DNA from: Aureimonas populi
GTDB taxonomy: Bacteria; Pseudomonadota; Alphaproteobacteria; Rhizobiales; Rhizobiaceae
Length of the DNA: 64,000 nucleotides
NCBI RefSeq assembly: GCF_017815515.1
Contig: NZ_CP072611.1
Span: forward strand, 496,001-560,000
Direction: 5' to 3'
The notes under the pieces are model-generated. The model saw only the letters and a program-made list of their open reading frames with translations, ran no database searches and was not told the origin of the DNA. Shown here in pieces: positions 54,274 through 63,016 of the stretch (position 1 is the stretch's first letter; each line of letters starts with the position of its first letter). Both the position numbers and the translations under genes were made by a program.

Positions 54274-54349
54274 TGGTGCCCAGGGACGGAGTCGAACCGC
54301 CGACACTGCGATTTTCAGTCGCATGCTCTACCAACTGAGCTACCTGGGC
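54274..54349 (-). tRNA. tRNA-Phe (anticodon GAA)
   Basis: 76 bases including an encoded CCA. Acceptor GCCCAGG/CCTGGGC pairs fully, D stem GCTC/GAGC, anticodon arm TGCGA-CTGAAAA-TCGCA with GAA, and T arm GGCGG-TTCGACT-CCGTC with one G-T pair. Length and loops are canonical. Confidence 0.98.
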
Positions 54350-54406
54350 ATCCGTGCAGCGCGTTCCGGGCCGTTTTGGGGAGCCGTGCGAACGCGAAGT
54401 GAGCGC

Positions 54407-54435
54407 CTTATAGGGAAGGCGATTTGGCCTGTCCA
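54407..54435 (-). promoter_or_regulatory. Promoter of tRNA-Phe
   Basis: On the minus strand TGGACA, 17 bases, TATAAG. Both hexamers differ little from the sigma-70 consensus, and the start would lie about 50 bases before the mature tRNA. Confidence 0.75.
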
Positions 54436-54575
54436 GCCCCTCGGCCTGTCCCCTGCCGGCAAATCGGTCGGCGCGGGGAAGAATCCCCTCGCCCGTCCGA
54501 ACCCTGCCCCCTCACGGATGCTTCTTGCAAGTCTCGGCACAGGTCGTCCTGCGATGATCGGGCGCGAGAGGACGC

Positions 54576-54749
54576 ATGATGAACACGACCGACGACAAGA
54601 CCCAGGCGATGCTGGAGCGCCTTCGCGATACGCTCCGGCAGATCGAGCGGATGCTCCAGGAGGACCGCCAGTCCTATTTCGAGGCCTTGGCCCGCAAGGC
54701 CTCCGGCGCCTCCACCGGCAATGTGACGGCGCAGTTCTTCTCCCACTGA
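54576..54749 (+). CDS. Small hypothetical protein, 57 residues
   Basis: Two consecutive ATG codons (54576 and 54579) follow a GAGAGGA ribosome site. The product is helical and charged in its first half (ERLRDTLRQIERMLQEDRQS), then KASGASTGNVTAQFFSH. No known domain. It stands between the tRNA promoter and the convergent acyl-CoA synthetase/GNAT gene. Confidence 0.6.
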   Translation: MMNTTDDKTQAMLERLRDTLRQIERMLQEDRQSYFEALARKASGASTGNVTAQFFSH

Positions 54750-54777
54750 GCCGGCGCCGGAAGGATAGCCGGCGCCT

Positions 54778-57447
54778 TCACGAGCCGGCCCGCAGGTCGA
54801 TCTCCACATGGTACAGGCCCGGATCGTCCGCATGCGTGCGGCGGGTAAAGCCCAGATCGTGGGCCATGCGCAGCATGGAGCGGTTCTCGGCCAGCACCTC
54901 GGCATAGACCCGCCCGACATGCCGGGCGCGCGCATAGGACAGGATGGCCTGCATCAGCGCGTAGCCCAGGCCCCGCCCCTTCTGGTCCGAGCGCACCATG
55001 ATGCCGAATTCGGCCGCCTCCTCGTCCGGCTCGATGATGAGGCGCGCCACGCCCAGGATCGGCTGGCCCGGCTCGTCGGGCGCCTGCGCCACGAAGGCCA
55101 TCTCGCGCGAATAGTCGATCTGTGTCAGCCGCGCCGCGAAGGCGTGGCCGATTCTGTTCATCGCCGCGAAGAAGCGCAGGCGCAGGTCCTCCGGCTCCGA
55201 GCGCTCCATCATGTCGATCAGGGCCGCCTCGTCCTCGGGGCGGATCGGCCGAAGCCGCAGGGCGCGCCCGCCGCGAAGGCTCAAGGCGCCCTCCAGCTCG
55301 TCCGGATAGGGCTGGATCGCGAAGCGCGAGCGCCCCGCGCCCTTCGGCGGCTCGACCACCACCCGCGCGTCGAGCGCGATCACCCCCGTCTCGTCGGCGA
55401 GCAGCGGGTTGATGTCCAGCTCGACGATCTCCTCATGGTCCACCAGCATCTGGGAGAGCTTCACCAGCGTGGCCGCCAAGGCGTCGAGATCGGCGGCGGG
55501 GCGGTCGCGGTAGCCGGCCAGAAGGCGCGAGACGCGCGTGCGCCCGATCATCTCGGAAGCCAGCGACATGTTGAGAGGCGCGAGCCCCACCGCCCTGTCG
55601 GCGATGATCTCGGCCGCCACGCCGCCCTGCCCGACGATGACCACGGGGCCGAAGACCGGATCGGTGCTCACGCCCGCGATCAGCTCGTGCGCGCGCGGCC
55701 GGCGGATCATTTCCTGCACGGTGAAGCCCTCCACCCGCGCGTCCGGCCGCCTTTCGGCCACCAGCCGCAGCATCTGGCCGGCGGCCTCCTCCACCAGTTC
55801 GGGCGTGTCCAGCTCCAGCCGCACCCCGCCCACGTCGGATTTGTGGGATATGTCGGGAGAGAGGATCTTCAGCGCCACGGGAAAGCCGATCGCGGCCGCG
55901 ATTCGCCCGGCCTCCTGTGGCGAGGCGGCGGTGAGTGTGCGTACTACCGGTATGCCGTAGGCGGCGAGCAGGGTCTTGGCTTCCGGCTCGGTCAGCACCC
56001 TGCGCCCGCGCGAGAGGGCATCGGCGATCACCGCCCGGCCCGCCGCCTCGTCCACGTCGCCCACAAGGGAGGCGGCCGGCGTCTGCATCAGCAGGTCCTG
56101 GTTGCGGCGGTAGTCCACGAGTTGCAGGAAGGCGCGCACGGAGGCGTCCGGCGTATCGTAGGTGGGCAGGCCCCGCGCGGCGATGAGCCGGCGCGAATCG
56201 CGCGCGGCCCGCTCGCCCAGCCAGCAGGTCAGCACGGGCCGGCGGCGGAAGCGGGCACTGGCGGCGATGGTGGCCCTTGCCGCATCCGCCCCGTCGGCGA
56301 TGGCCGTCGGGCAGTTCATCACGAGCACCGCGTCCTGCCCGCCATCCTCCAGGATCGCGGTGAGCGCTTCCTCGTAGACGCCGCCAGGCGTATCGCCGCG
56401 CGTATCGGCCGGGTTGGCGCGCGACCAGCCGGCGGGGAAGACCGCGTCGAGCCGGGCAAGCGTCTCCTCGGACAGGCGGGCCAGCCGGCCGCCATGCAGG
56501 GAGAGCGCGTCCGCGGCCAGCACGCCCGCGCCGCCGCTGTTGGTGAGGATGGCCAGCCTGTCGCCCGCCGGGCGGATGCCGGAGGCGAGCGTGCCCACCG
56601 CCTCGAACAATTCGCGCAGCGTATCGACCCGCAACATGCCCGCGCGGCGGAAGGCGGCGTCGTAGACGGCGTCGGCGCCGGCCAGCGCGCCGGTATGGGA
56701 GGCGGCCGCGCGCGCGCCCTCCTCGCTGCGCCCCGCCTTGATGACGACCACGGGCTTGGCCCGCGCCGCGATGCGGGCCGCCGACATGAACTTGCGCGCA
56801 TTGGTGATGCTCTCGACATAGAGCAGGATGGCGCGGGTGCGGGCATCCACGGCCAGATGATCGAGCAGGTCGCCCAGGTCCACGTCGCACATCTCGCCGG
56901 TCGAGACGACGTGCGAGAAGCCGATCTCGCGCACATCCGCCCAGTCGAGCACGGCGGTGGCGATGGCGGCGGACTGGCTGACGAAAGCGAGGTCGCCCGC
57001 ACGCGGCGTGAGATGGGCGAAACTGGCGTTGATGCCCCGATGCGGAGAGATGAGGCCCATGCAATTGGGCCCCACGACGCGCAGGAGATGGGGCCGCGCC
57101 GCATCGAGCAGCGCCTGGCGCAGGCCCGGCTCCTCGAAGCCGGCGGAAATGACCACCGCCGCCCGGCAGCCGCGCCGGCCCAGTTCGTCGATGATCCGCG
57201 GCACGCCCGGGGCCGCCGTGGCCACCACGGCAAGGTCCGGATCGACCGGCAGCTCCGCGACGGTGCGGTAGCTGGCCGTGGAGCGCACGGCCGTGCGCTG
57301 GGCGTTCACCGGCATGACGGGCCCCTTGAAGCCGGCGGTGAAGAGATTGCGCGCCAGCACCTCGCCCACCGAAGCCGGGCGGTCGCTCGCGCCGATCAGC
57401 GCGATCGCCTTCGGCGCGAACAGGGCGTCGAAATTCCTGGTGGACAT
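54778..57447 (-). CDS. ADP-forming acyl-CoA synthetase fused to GNAT acetyltransferase (Pat-like)
   Basis: An 889-residue four-part protein: CoA-binding domain (about 5-135), succinyl-CoA-ligase-like domain (about 150-450), ATP-grasp (about 480-700) and a C-terminal GNAT domain (about 725-885) with the acetyl-CoA loop QKGRGLGYAL. The layout matches protein lysine acetyltransferase Pat/PatZ. The phospho-His of ADP-forming synthetases, lost in the characterised Salmonella Pat as I recall, is retained here as His251 in SHTGALAG. The ATG at 57447 follows GGGGAGG. Confidence 0.9.
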   Translation of the reverse strand: MSTRNFDALFAPKAIALIGASDRPASVGEVLARNLFTAGFKGPVMPVNAQRTAVRSTASYRTVAELPVDPDLAVVATAAPGVPRIIDELGRRGCRAAVVISAGFEEPGLRQALLDAARPHLLRVVGPNCMGLISPHRGINASFAHLTPRAGDLAFVSQSAAIATAVLDWADVREIGFSHVVSTGEMCDVDLGDLLDHLAVDARTRAILLYVESITNARKFMSAARIAARAKPVVVIKAGRSEEGARAAASHTGALAGADAVYDAAFRRAGMLRVDTLRELFEAVGTLASGIRPAGDRLAILTNSGGAGVLAADALSLHGGRLARLSEETLARLDAVFPAGWSRANPADTRGDTPGGVYEEALTAILEDGGQDAVLVMNCPTAIADGADAARATIAASARFRRRPVLTCWLGERAARDSRRLIAARGLPTYDTPDASVRAFLQLVDYRRNQDLLMQTPAASLVGDVDEAAGRAVIADALSRGRRVLTEPEAKTLLAAYGIPVVRTLTAASPQEAGRIAAAIGFPVALKILSPDISHKSDVGGVRLELDTPELVEEAAGQMLRLVAERRPDARVEGFTVQEMIRRPRAHELIAGVSTDPVFGPVVIVGQGGVAAEIIADRAVGLAPLNMSLASEMIGRTRVSRLLAGYRDRPAADLDALAATLVKLSQMLVDHEEIVELDINPLLADETGVIALDARVVVEPPKGAGRSRFAIQPYPDELEGALSLRGGRALRLRPIRPEDEAALIDMMERSEPEDLRLRFFAAMNRIGHAFAARLTQIDYSREMAFVAQAPDEPGQPILGVARLIIEPDEEAAEFGIMVRSDQKGRGLGYALMQAILSYARARHVGRVYAEVLAENRSMLRMAHDLGFTRRTHADDPGLYHVEIDLRAGS

Positions 57448-57588
57448 GGCGGCCTCCCCTTTCGACCAAATGCCCCGCCTCTACGCGCCGGGCGCGCCCG
57501 CATCATGGCGTGCGGCGGGCGCCTTGTCCCTGCGCCAGATCAAGGCCGTGCCCTCGCGCGAACGGGGGCCCTGCCCTCAACGGGCGGA

Positions 57589-58707
57589 TTACGCCAGGCA
57601 GACACCGCCGCCCCGGCGCTTGCCGTCGTAGAGGCGCGCGTCGGCCAGCGCCAGCGCCTCGTCCGTGCGGCCGGGCAGCACGCTGGCCCCGCCGATGGTG
57701 ACGCCCACGCGGACGGAGGAGCCGCCCGGAAGGACCACGGGCTCTCGCGCCCGCGCGATCAGCCGCTCCGCCAGTTCGGCCGCCCCGGCGTGCGAGCCGC
57801 CCGGCAGGACGATCACGAACTCGTCCCCGCCGACGCGGCCGATGCAGCCGGCCTCGCCCAGATCCTCGACGAAGCGACCGGCCAGGACCTTAAGGACATG
57901 GTCGCCGCACGCGTGGCCGAACCCGTCATTGACCCCCTTGAAGCCGTCGAGATCGAGATAGAGCAGGAACGGCAGGGCCTCCCCCGCGCCGCCGGCCTTG
58001 CGGGAAAGCGTCTCGATGGCGTCGAGGATGCCGGCGCGGTTGGCGATGCCCGTCAGCTCGTCGTTGGAGGCCAGGAACCGGTTCTGGTTTCGCGTCAGGA
58101 CCAGCGTCGCCACCGCATCGTGCGAACGGCCGGTGAGGTGCATGACGCCGATCATCCAGATCGGCCCCAGCACGAAGAGCACCTCCATGCCGGGCACGCC
58201 GGTGAAGGCGCTGGCCACGAGAAAGGGCACCGCCACGATGGCGACCTGCACGCGCGCCAGGCGCGGCATGCCCGCATTGTTGTAGACGCTGGTGAAGGCG
58301 AAGCCCGTCACCGTCAGCGCGCAGACCGTGGTGAGCACGATATGGCCCGTCAATATGCCCAGCGCGCAGGCCAGGCCCACCACGGCGGCCCAGACGAGCC
58401 CGGTGCCGACCACCATTGGCGCGGCCGCGAGGCCCGATCGGGCCGCGCGCATGCCCAGCATCCGCCCGCCTGCGGCCAGGACGCCGGACAGGGCCAGCGG
58501 CAGGGAGGCCAGCGGCTGGACGAACGCATAGAGCCCGACCTGCAGGAGAAGGCACACGCAGCCGAACACCACCACGGGCACGCCTCCGCCCGTCGTGCGA
58601 ATCAGATCGTCCTCGAGCCCCGCGTAACGCTTGTCGTCCGGGCGTGAGAACCAGGCGACCCAGCGGGCAAGCGCACTCCGCTCGGCAGAGGGCGCACCGC
58701 CTTCCAT
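57589..58707 (-). CDS. Membrane diguanylate cyclase (GGDEF)
   Basis: A 372-residue protein: five or six membrane helices (about 45-195), then a GGDEF domain with LDLDGFKGVNDGFGHACGDH and an intact RVGGDEF active site. The RxxD product-inhibition site expected five residues before GGDEF is absent (EAGCIG instead), so feedback control may be weak. Start ATG 58707 has GGAGAGG in front; the TTG six codons earlier is less likely. Should synthesise c-di-GMP, opposing the EAL protein at 6.2-8.0 kb. Confidence 0.92.
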   Translation of the reverse strand: MEGGAPSAERSALARWVAWFSRPDDKRYAGLEDDLIRTTGGGVPVVVFGCVCLLLQVGLYAFVQPLASLPLALSGVLAAGGRMLGMRAARSGLAAAPMVVGTGLVWAAVVGLACALGILTGHIVLTTVCALTVTGFAFTSVYNNAGMPRLARVQVAIVAVPFLVASAFTGVPGMEVLFVLGPIWMIGVMHLTGRSHDAVATLVLTRNQNRFLASNDELTGIANRAGILDAIETLSRKAGGAGEALPFLLYLDLDGFKGVNDGFGHACGDHVLKVLAGRFVEDLGEAGCIGRVGGDEFVIVLPGGSHAGAAELAERLIARAREPVVLPGGSSVRVGVTIGGASVLPGRTDEALALADARLYDGKRRGGGVCLA

Positions 58708-58775
58708 CAACCTCTCCAGGCGCAAGCTCTCCTGCCGCTGTCCGCTGTACCGTGTCCCTTACGTACCGTAACAAA

Positions 58776-59522
58776 TCATGGGCGGGGCGGCGAGTCGCTC
58801 CGCCGTGCCTCGGCGGCGCTGTTCCCCGGGCGAGGCCCGTCCAGCGAGAGAAAAAGCGGCTGGGGCAGCGGCGTCCATCGCCCCGTCGCGATTCCCGCCT
58901 CGGCGAGCCCTCTCGCCACCCAGACATTGCAGCCGAAGGCCGCGTTGAAAACGGGCCTCGCCTTGTAGAAATGGTCGCTCTCGATGATGCCGGGGTGGTT
59001 CAGCGGCGCGGGCGCGCCGGCACGGTCGCGTTCGAGCGTGTCCTCCACGAAGGCGACCAGCGCCTCCAGCCCTTCGTCCGACATCAGGAGGCTGCGCCGT
59101 CCGGCCCATTCCCCGCCGAGGTCGGCGAGTGGCGCGAAGCGCAGCACGGAGGCATCCGCCGTGACCGAGGCGAGAAGCCCGCCAAGACCGATACGCTCCG
59201 GCGTGCCGTTGTTGGGATAGAAGCGGCGCCCGCCCCAGCCGACCAGAAGATGGGACAGGCCGGGGTGGTCGACCGGAATGCCGACCGCTTTCAGGAAGGC
59301 GAAGCGCCGGCGCACCATGGGCGTGGCCGGCAGGCCGATATCGGTGTGCAAGGCATTGGTGAGGAGCAGCAGAACCTCGTTCGGGCCACCCTCCTCCCGT
59401 CGCCCCGCCCGGCGCGGCACCAGCGCCCCGGCCGCCAGAGCCAGCCCCAGGGCGCCGCCGAGAGCGGCAAGGGTGAAAGCCCGGCGAGCGGGCCACGCGC
59501 GCCGGGAGAGGAAAGGAATCAT
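58776..59522 (-). CDS. DUF2459-family exported protein
   Basis: A 248-residue protein of unknown function. The N-terminus (SRRAWPARRAFTLAALGGAL) is basic then hydrophobic, a signal peptide or anchor. The family pattern is visible in TNALHTDIGLP, GWGGRRFYPNN, SDHFYKARPVF and FGCNVWVARGLAEAG. Related proteins were noted near urease genes, but none are here. The start at 59522 is a guess: no ribosome site is seen and longer frames exist. Confidence 0.7.
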   Translation of the reverse strand: MIPFLSRRAWPARRAFTLAALGGALGLALAAGALVPRRAGRREEGGPNEVLLLLTNALHTDIGLPATPMVRRRFAFLKAVGIPVDHPGLSHLLVGWGGRRFYPNNGTPERIGLGGLLASVTADASVLRFAPLADLGGEWAGRRSLLMSDEGLEALVAFVEDTLERDRAGAPAPLNHPGIIESDHFYKARPVFNAAFGCNVWVARGLAEAGIATGRWTPLPQPLFLSLDGPRPGNSAAEARRSDSPPRP

Positions 59523-59701
59523 TTCGGAAAGTGCCCCATTCGCCGCCTTCACGCCCGTGCCGGCGAAGGCGCGAACCGGCCGGATGCGGGCGCGCATTCG
59601 CAGGGGCGGTGCTCGTCCCCAAGCCCGCCGGCGTCCCAAAGGTTCCGCTGTTTTGGGGCGCACGAGACGTGCCGGAAGGCACCGCGCAGTCCGGCGCAAA
59701 G

Positions 59702-59808
59702 AAAAAGCCCGCTCGGGGGAGGACCGAGCGAGCTCTTAAGTTTGCGGGCTGGGAGGAGGATGCCCGCTGAGATGTTTATGCCAGACGCCCATTGTTTGAG
59801 CTATGGCC
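59702..59808 (-). ncRNA. Candidate small RNA with two anti-Shine-Dalgarno loops
   Basis: Roughly 107 bases. The 5' part is unpaired; then a GCGGGC/GCCCGC stem (59744-59749 with 59762-59767) shows the loop ATCCTCCTCCCA. Next comes an 11-bp stem with one G-U pair (59706-59734) and loop TCCTCCC, followed by TTTTT, an intrinsic terminator. Both loops complement a ribosome-binding site. Layout and the CCUCCUCCC motif match the alphaproteobacterial cuckoo/alpha-r14/CcsR class. It lies in a 409-bp gap that otherwise holds no gene. Confidence 0.75.
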
Positions 59809-59814
59809 GATCCT

Positions 59815-59842
59815 GCATGGCTGATATGCAAATTCGCTTCAA
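59815..59842 (-). promoter_or_regulatory. Candidate promoter of the small RNA
   Basis: On the minus strand TTGAAG, 16 bases, CCATGC. This is poor as a sigma-70 site but resembles heat-shock (RpoH) type sites; stress control is known for related RNAs. Transcription start would be near 59808. Confidence 0.4.
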
Positions 59843-59931
59843 CTTGCCGTTGCGTCCACTGCCGCAGCCAGCGGTTGATCCCGCCGCGTCGCCGAAGGAG
59901 AATGCACGGGCAAATGGAAAGGACGGCAGGC

Positions 59932-60171
59932 ATGGATGAGCGGTTGAGCTTGGCGCTGGAGCAGATGGACAAGCGGGTGCAGAACGTCCTTACCTTCCTT
60001 CAGGGCGTCGAACCCGGCCGCCCGTCCGACCCCGCCGCCTTGCAGGAGGCGATCCACGACACCGCGAACGTGGCCGCGAACATGCGCGCGCTGCGCCGCC
60101 TGCTGCGCCGCGCGATGCCGGAGGCCGGCCAGGGTCTCACGCGGCCGGACGGCGGCGCCGGCGCGGCCTGA
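59932..60171 (+). CDS. Small hypothetical protein, 79 residues
   Basis: A short, mainly helical protein (MDERLSLALEQMDKRVQNVL at the start) with a Gly/Ala-rich end. No known domain. I chose the ATG at 59932 with AAAGGA upstream; an ATG ten codons earlier is too close to its AAGGAG. It converges on the amidotransferase gene with one base between stops and is divergent from the small RNA. Confidence 0.55.
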   Translation: MDERLSLALEQMDKRVQNVLTFLQGVEPGRPSDPAALQEAIHDTANVAANMRALRRLLRRAMPEAGQGLTRPDGGAGAA

Positions 60172-60172
60172 C

Positions 60173-61009
60173 CTAGGCGGTCGGCGTGGGCCTTGCCGGG
60201 CGGGCGTCGGATTGCGGCGACGGCTCGGGAGCCGCGACGGGCGCGCCGAAGATCAGGCCGAGGAACTGCTCCAGCCAGCGCTTCACCGGCCCGTCATGGA
60301 TGGCCCGCCCCTCCAGATGCGCGCGCCGCCCCTGCGCGCCCGGCAAGGTCAGGCGCTCATGGCCACGCGTGGTCCACCGGTGCACCATGGCCAGCGTCAG
60401 CTCGGCATGGAACTGAACGCCATAGGCGTTGGCGCCGTAGCGGAAGGCCTGGTGCTCGAACACGTCGCTGGTGGCCAGGAGCTGTGCCTCGCGCGGCAGG
60501 GAGAACCCCTCGCGGTGCCATTGATAGACCATGGAGGGCCAGTGCGGCACGAGATGGCGCCCCGCGGCCGTGGCTTCCAGCGGGTAGTATCCCACCTCGA
60601 CCAGCCCCTCCGGATGCGGCCCCACCGTACCGCCGAGCTGGCGCGCCAGCATCTGCGCGCCGAGGCAGATGCCGAGGAAGGGCCGCTCCTCGCGCAGCGG
60701 CACGTCCAGCCAGTCGATCTCGTGGCGGATATAGGGGTCGGAATCGTTGGCGCTGGGCGGACCGCCGAAGACGACCGCGCCGCGATGGGCCTCCAGCGTG
60801 TCCGGCAGCGCCTCGCCCAGCACCGGTCGGCGGATGTCGAGCGTCAGGCCGCCGGCTTCCAGGATCTGCCCCACGCGCCCGGGCGTCGAGCTTTCCTGAT
60901 GCAGGACGATGAGCACGGGGCGCGGATCGTCCAGCGCCGCCAGCGCATAGCGCTTTTCCTGCGCGGCGGTGTCGCCGATGCTGCCGGCCAGCGTATAATC
61001 CTTCCTCAT
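60173..61009 (-). CDS. Class I glutamine amidotransferase-like protein (GMP synthase-like)
   Basis: A 278-residue protein with an amidotransferase fold: the nucleophile elbow FLGICLGAQML and the catalytic His/Glu in VQFHAELT. There is no attached synthetase domain, so it belongs to the stand-alone GuaA-like group whose members often have unknown partners. A ~30-residue N-terminal extension and a Pro-rich tail flank the domain. Start is coupled to the TerB gene (ATGA). Confidence 0.88.
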   Translation of the reverse strand: MRKDYTLAGSIGDTAAQEKRYALAALDDPRPVLIVLHQESSTPGRVGQILEAGGLTLDIRRPVLGEALPDTLEAHRGAVVFGGPPSANDSDPYIRHEIDWLDVPLREERPFLGICLGAQMLARQLGGTVGPHPEGLVEVGYYPLEATAAGRHLVPHWPSMVYQWHREGFSLPREAQLLATSDVFEHQAFRYGANAYGVQFHAELTLAMVHRWTTRGHERLTLPGAQGRRAHLEGRAIHDGPVKRWLEQFLGLIFGAPVAAPEPSPQSDARPARPTPTA

Positions 61010-61467
61010 CGGTCCGCCTGCCGCCGCGCGGCCGCCCGCTTGGCCAGCATCCGCTCCCGCGAGGGCACGGCCAGAAGCTCGGAGATGCGCCAGACGAGGT
61101 TGTCCTCCAGCTCGTGAAGCGCCCCGTCGGCGAAGCACATCTCCCAGAGCAGGTCCACGAAAGCGATCCGTTGCGCCTCGTCGAGATGGGCCATCAGGAC
61201 CGAGGTGAAGCGGAAGAGATCGACGGCCTGGTGATCCTCACGGCGGCCCGCCGCCGCGATCTCGCCCGCCTCCGCCGGGCCGAGGTCGAACTTGAAGGCA
61301 AGGAGCGCATCGAGCCGCTCCCGCTCCTCGGGCGAGACCATGCCGTCCGCCCGGCTGACATGGGCCAGCAGGGCGGCGGCGGCCACGCGCGGATCGTCCG
61401 CGGCATGGGCATCCCGCTCGCCCCCTCCGGTCAGCGTCTCGAGGAACTGTCGGATCTGCTCAAGCAT
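61006..61467 (-). CDS. TerB-family protein
   Basis: A 153-residue helical protein with the TerB pattern of acidic residues (LLAHVSRADGMVSPEERERL and MCFADGALHELEDNLVW), two EF-hand-like acidic segments. Such stand-alone TerB proteins are widespread in alphaproteobacteria, function unknown and not necessarily tied to tellurite. It lies 54 bases after hemY. Confidence 0.85.
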   Translation of the reverse strand: MLEQIRQFLETLTGGGERDAHAADDPRVAAAALLAHVSRADGMVSPEERERLDALLAFKFDLGPAEAGEIAAAGRREDHQAVDLFRFTSVLMAHLDEAQRIAFVDLLWEMCFADGALHELEDNLVWRISELLAVPSRERMLAKRAAARRQADR

Positions 61468-61521
61468 CGGTCCCCTCTGCCAGTCGAAAAGCCTCCCCGT
61501 TGTTCCAAGGTTGGTGAAAGA

Positions 61522-63006
61522 TCAGGCGAAGCGGGCCTGCCGACGCTCCTCCTCGCCCACCGCCTCCGTGGCGGACGAACTGCTCGCGGGCTCGGCCTCG
61601 CCGGCCGAAAGGGTCAGCGCCGGGCGCTCCTCCTCGGGCGCAGGGTCCGGTTCGGCCGCGACGGCTGGCGGGGCCGGCGGCTCGGCGCGCTCGCCCCCGA
61701 TGGATCGGGCAGGCGCCGGCCGTTCGGCGGGGGCGGACCATTTGAAGGCGTCGAGGCGCCCGCTCACCGGCGAGACCGGGCTCCATTGCGGCGAGACCAC
61801 GCCCTCCGCCATCCAGGCGGGATCGCGCGGCGCGGACAGCGCCCGCGCCATCCAGGCGCGCACGCGACCCTGATCGCCCGTGTCGGCGTCCTCGATATCG
61901 GCCAGCAGCAGGAACACCGATTCGCGCGGATCGCCGGCGGCGGCGGCCTCGGCCTCCCTGCGCGCCAGCACGAGGTCGCGCGCCTCCAGCGCGGCGTGGG
62001 CGACGGCCAGATGCGATTCGGCCGACTGCGGCTGGAGGGACAGGAGGCGCTGCGCGCGCTGCAAGCGCTCGGCCGCCGGGAGGCCGGGCTTGGCGTGAAC
62101 GTAGAGTTCGGCGACCTCCGGGTGCGGCGCCTCGCTCCATGCTTTTTCGAGGATGCGCGAGGCCCGGCGCGTGTCGCCGAGCCGGATCGACGCCTTGGCG
62201 GCGACGAGGGCGGCGGGCGTCAGGTCCGGCGCCAGCTTCTGCGCCTCGCGCGCGGCGGTGCGGGCATTGGCGGGGTCGGTCTCGGCCTGCGTCTGCGCCT
62301 TGGCGGTCAGGAGCACGGCGCGCAGCCGGTTGCTTTCCTGCCGGTCGACCAGATGCGAGGAGCGCTGCGCCTTCAGGATGTCGAGCGCGGCGTCGTAGTC
62401 GCCCTCGGCGGCCTTCAGCTCCAGAACCGCGCCGCCGGCCCATGGCACATGCGGCGCGATGCGCACCGCCCGCTCGGCATAATGGCGCGCGGCGACCGGA
62501 TCGTTGACGCGCTCGGCCTCCAGGAACAGGCCGCGCAGCGCCAGGAGGCGGGTGTCCTCATCCTTCTCCATTGCCTCGAACAGGCGGCGGGCCCGTCCGT
62601 GGTCGCCCTCGATCATCGCGGTCTGCGCGTCGAGAAAGCGCAGGAGCGGCTCCTTGCGCCCGTCCAGCGCCCGCTCGCTCTTGCGCAGCATCCGGCGCGC
62701 GGTGGCCGCATCCCCGGCCCCGGCGGCCAAAATCCCCCCCGAGAGGGCGCGATAGCCCTTGTCGCGCCGGCGGGCCGAGAAATAGCCGCCGATGCGCTCG
62801 GGAGCGGAGAACAGCGAGGAGACGAGCCAGAACAAGAGGATCGCGGCGCCGACGACGAGGAGCGCGGCGATCAGGAAGGTCAGGAAGCTCGTTTCGACCT
62901 CGCGGCCGAGCCAGGCGATGGTCACGTCGCCGGGATTGTCCGCCACCCAGGCGAAGCCGAGGCCGAGGATGAGGACGACGAGAAGGAAGGCGAGTATGCG
63001 GAACAT
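61522..63006 (-). CDS. hemY: HemY-like membrane TPR protein
   Basis: A 494-residue protein with two N-terminal membrane helices (about 3-22 and 41-65, ending before the FSAPERIGGYFSARRRDKG region), a HemY-type helical TPR region (about 80-400) and a Pro/Glu/Ala-rich tail. Its role in heme synthesis is by association: alphaproteobacteria carry it beside hemD and a mitofilin-like gene, and the latter is adjacent. It probably organises or supports membrane heme enzymes. Not the oxidase also called HemY. Confidence 0.88.
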   Translation of the reverse strand: MFRILAFLLVVLILGLGFAWVADNPGDVTIAWLGREVETSFLTFLIAALLVVGAAILLFWLVSSLFSAPERIGGYFSARRRDKGYRALSGGILAAGAGDAATARRMLRKSERALDGRKEPLLRFLDAQTAMIEGDHGRARRLFEAMEKDEDTRLLALRGLFLEAERVNDPVAARHYAERAVRIAPHVPWAGGAVLELKAAEGDYDAALDILKAQRSSHLVDRQESNRLRAVLLTAKAQTQAETDPANARTAAREAQKLAPDLTPAALVAAKASIRLGDTRRASRILEKAWSEAPHPEVAELYVHAKPGLPAAERLQRAQRLLSLQPQSAESHLAVAHAALEARDLVLARREAEAAAAGDPRESVFLLLADIEDADTGDQGRVRAWMARALSAPRDPAWMAEGVVSPQWSPVSPVSGRLDAFKWSAPAERPAPARSIGGERAEPPAPPAVAAEPDPAPEEERPALTLSAGEAEPASSSSATEAVGEEERRQARFA

Positions 63007-63016
63007 CTGGGGTCCT

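Noticed and set aside
54274..54349. tRNA-Phe as an integration site of a mobile island
   Set aside because: No integrase, no repeat of the tRNA 3' end and no change in gene style on either side were seen.
54808..58647. Very long open frame (1279 codons) on the plus strand
   Set aside because: It is antisense to the Pat-like and diguanylate cyclase genes, has no domain and arises from the GC-rich codon bias.
60173..61009. guaA (GMP synthase)
   Set aside because: No PP-ATPase or dimerisation domain follows the amidotransferase domain.
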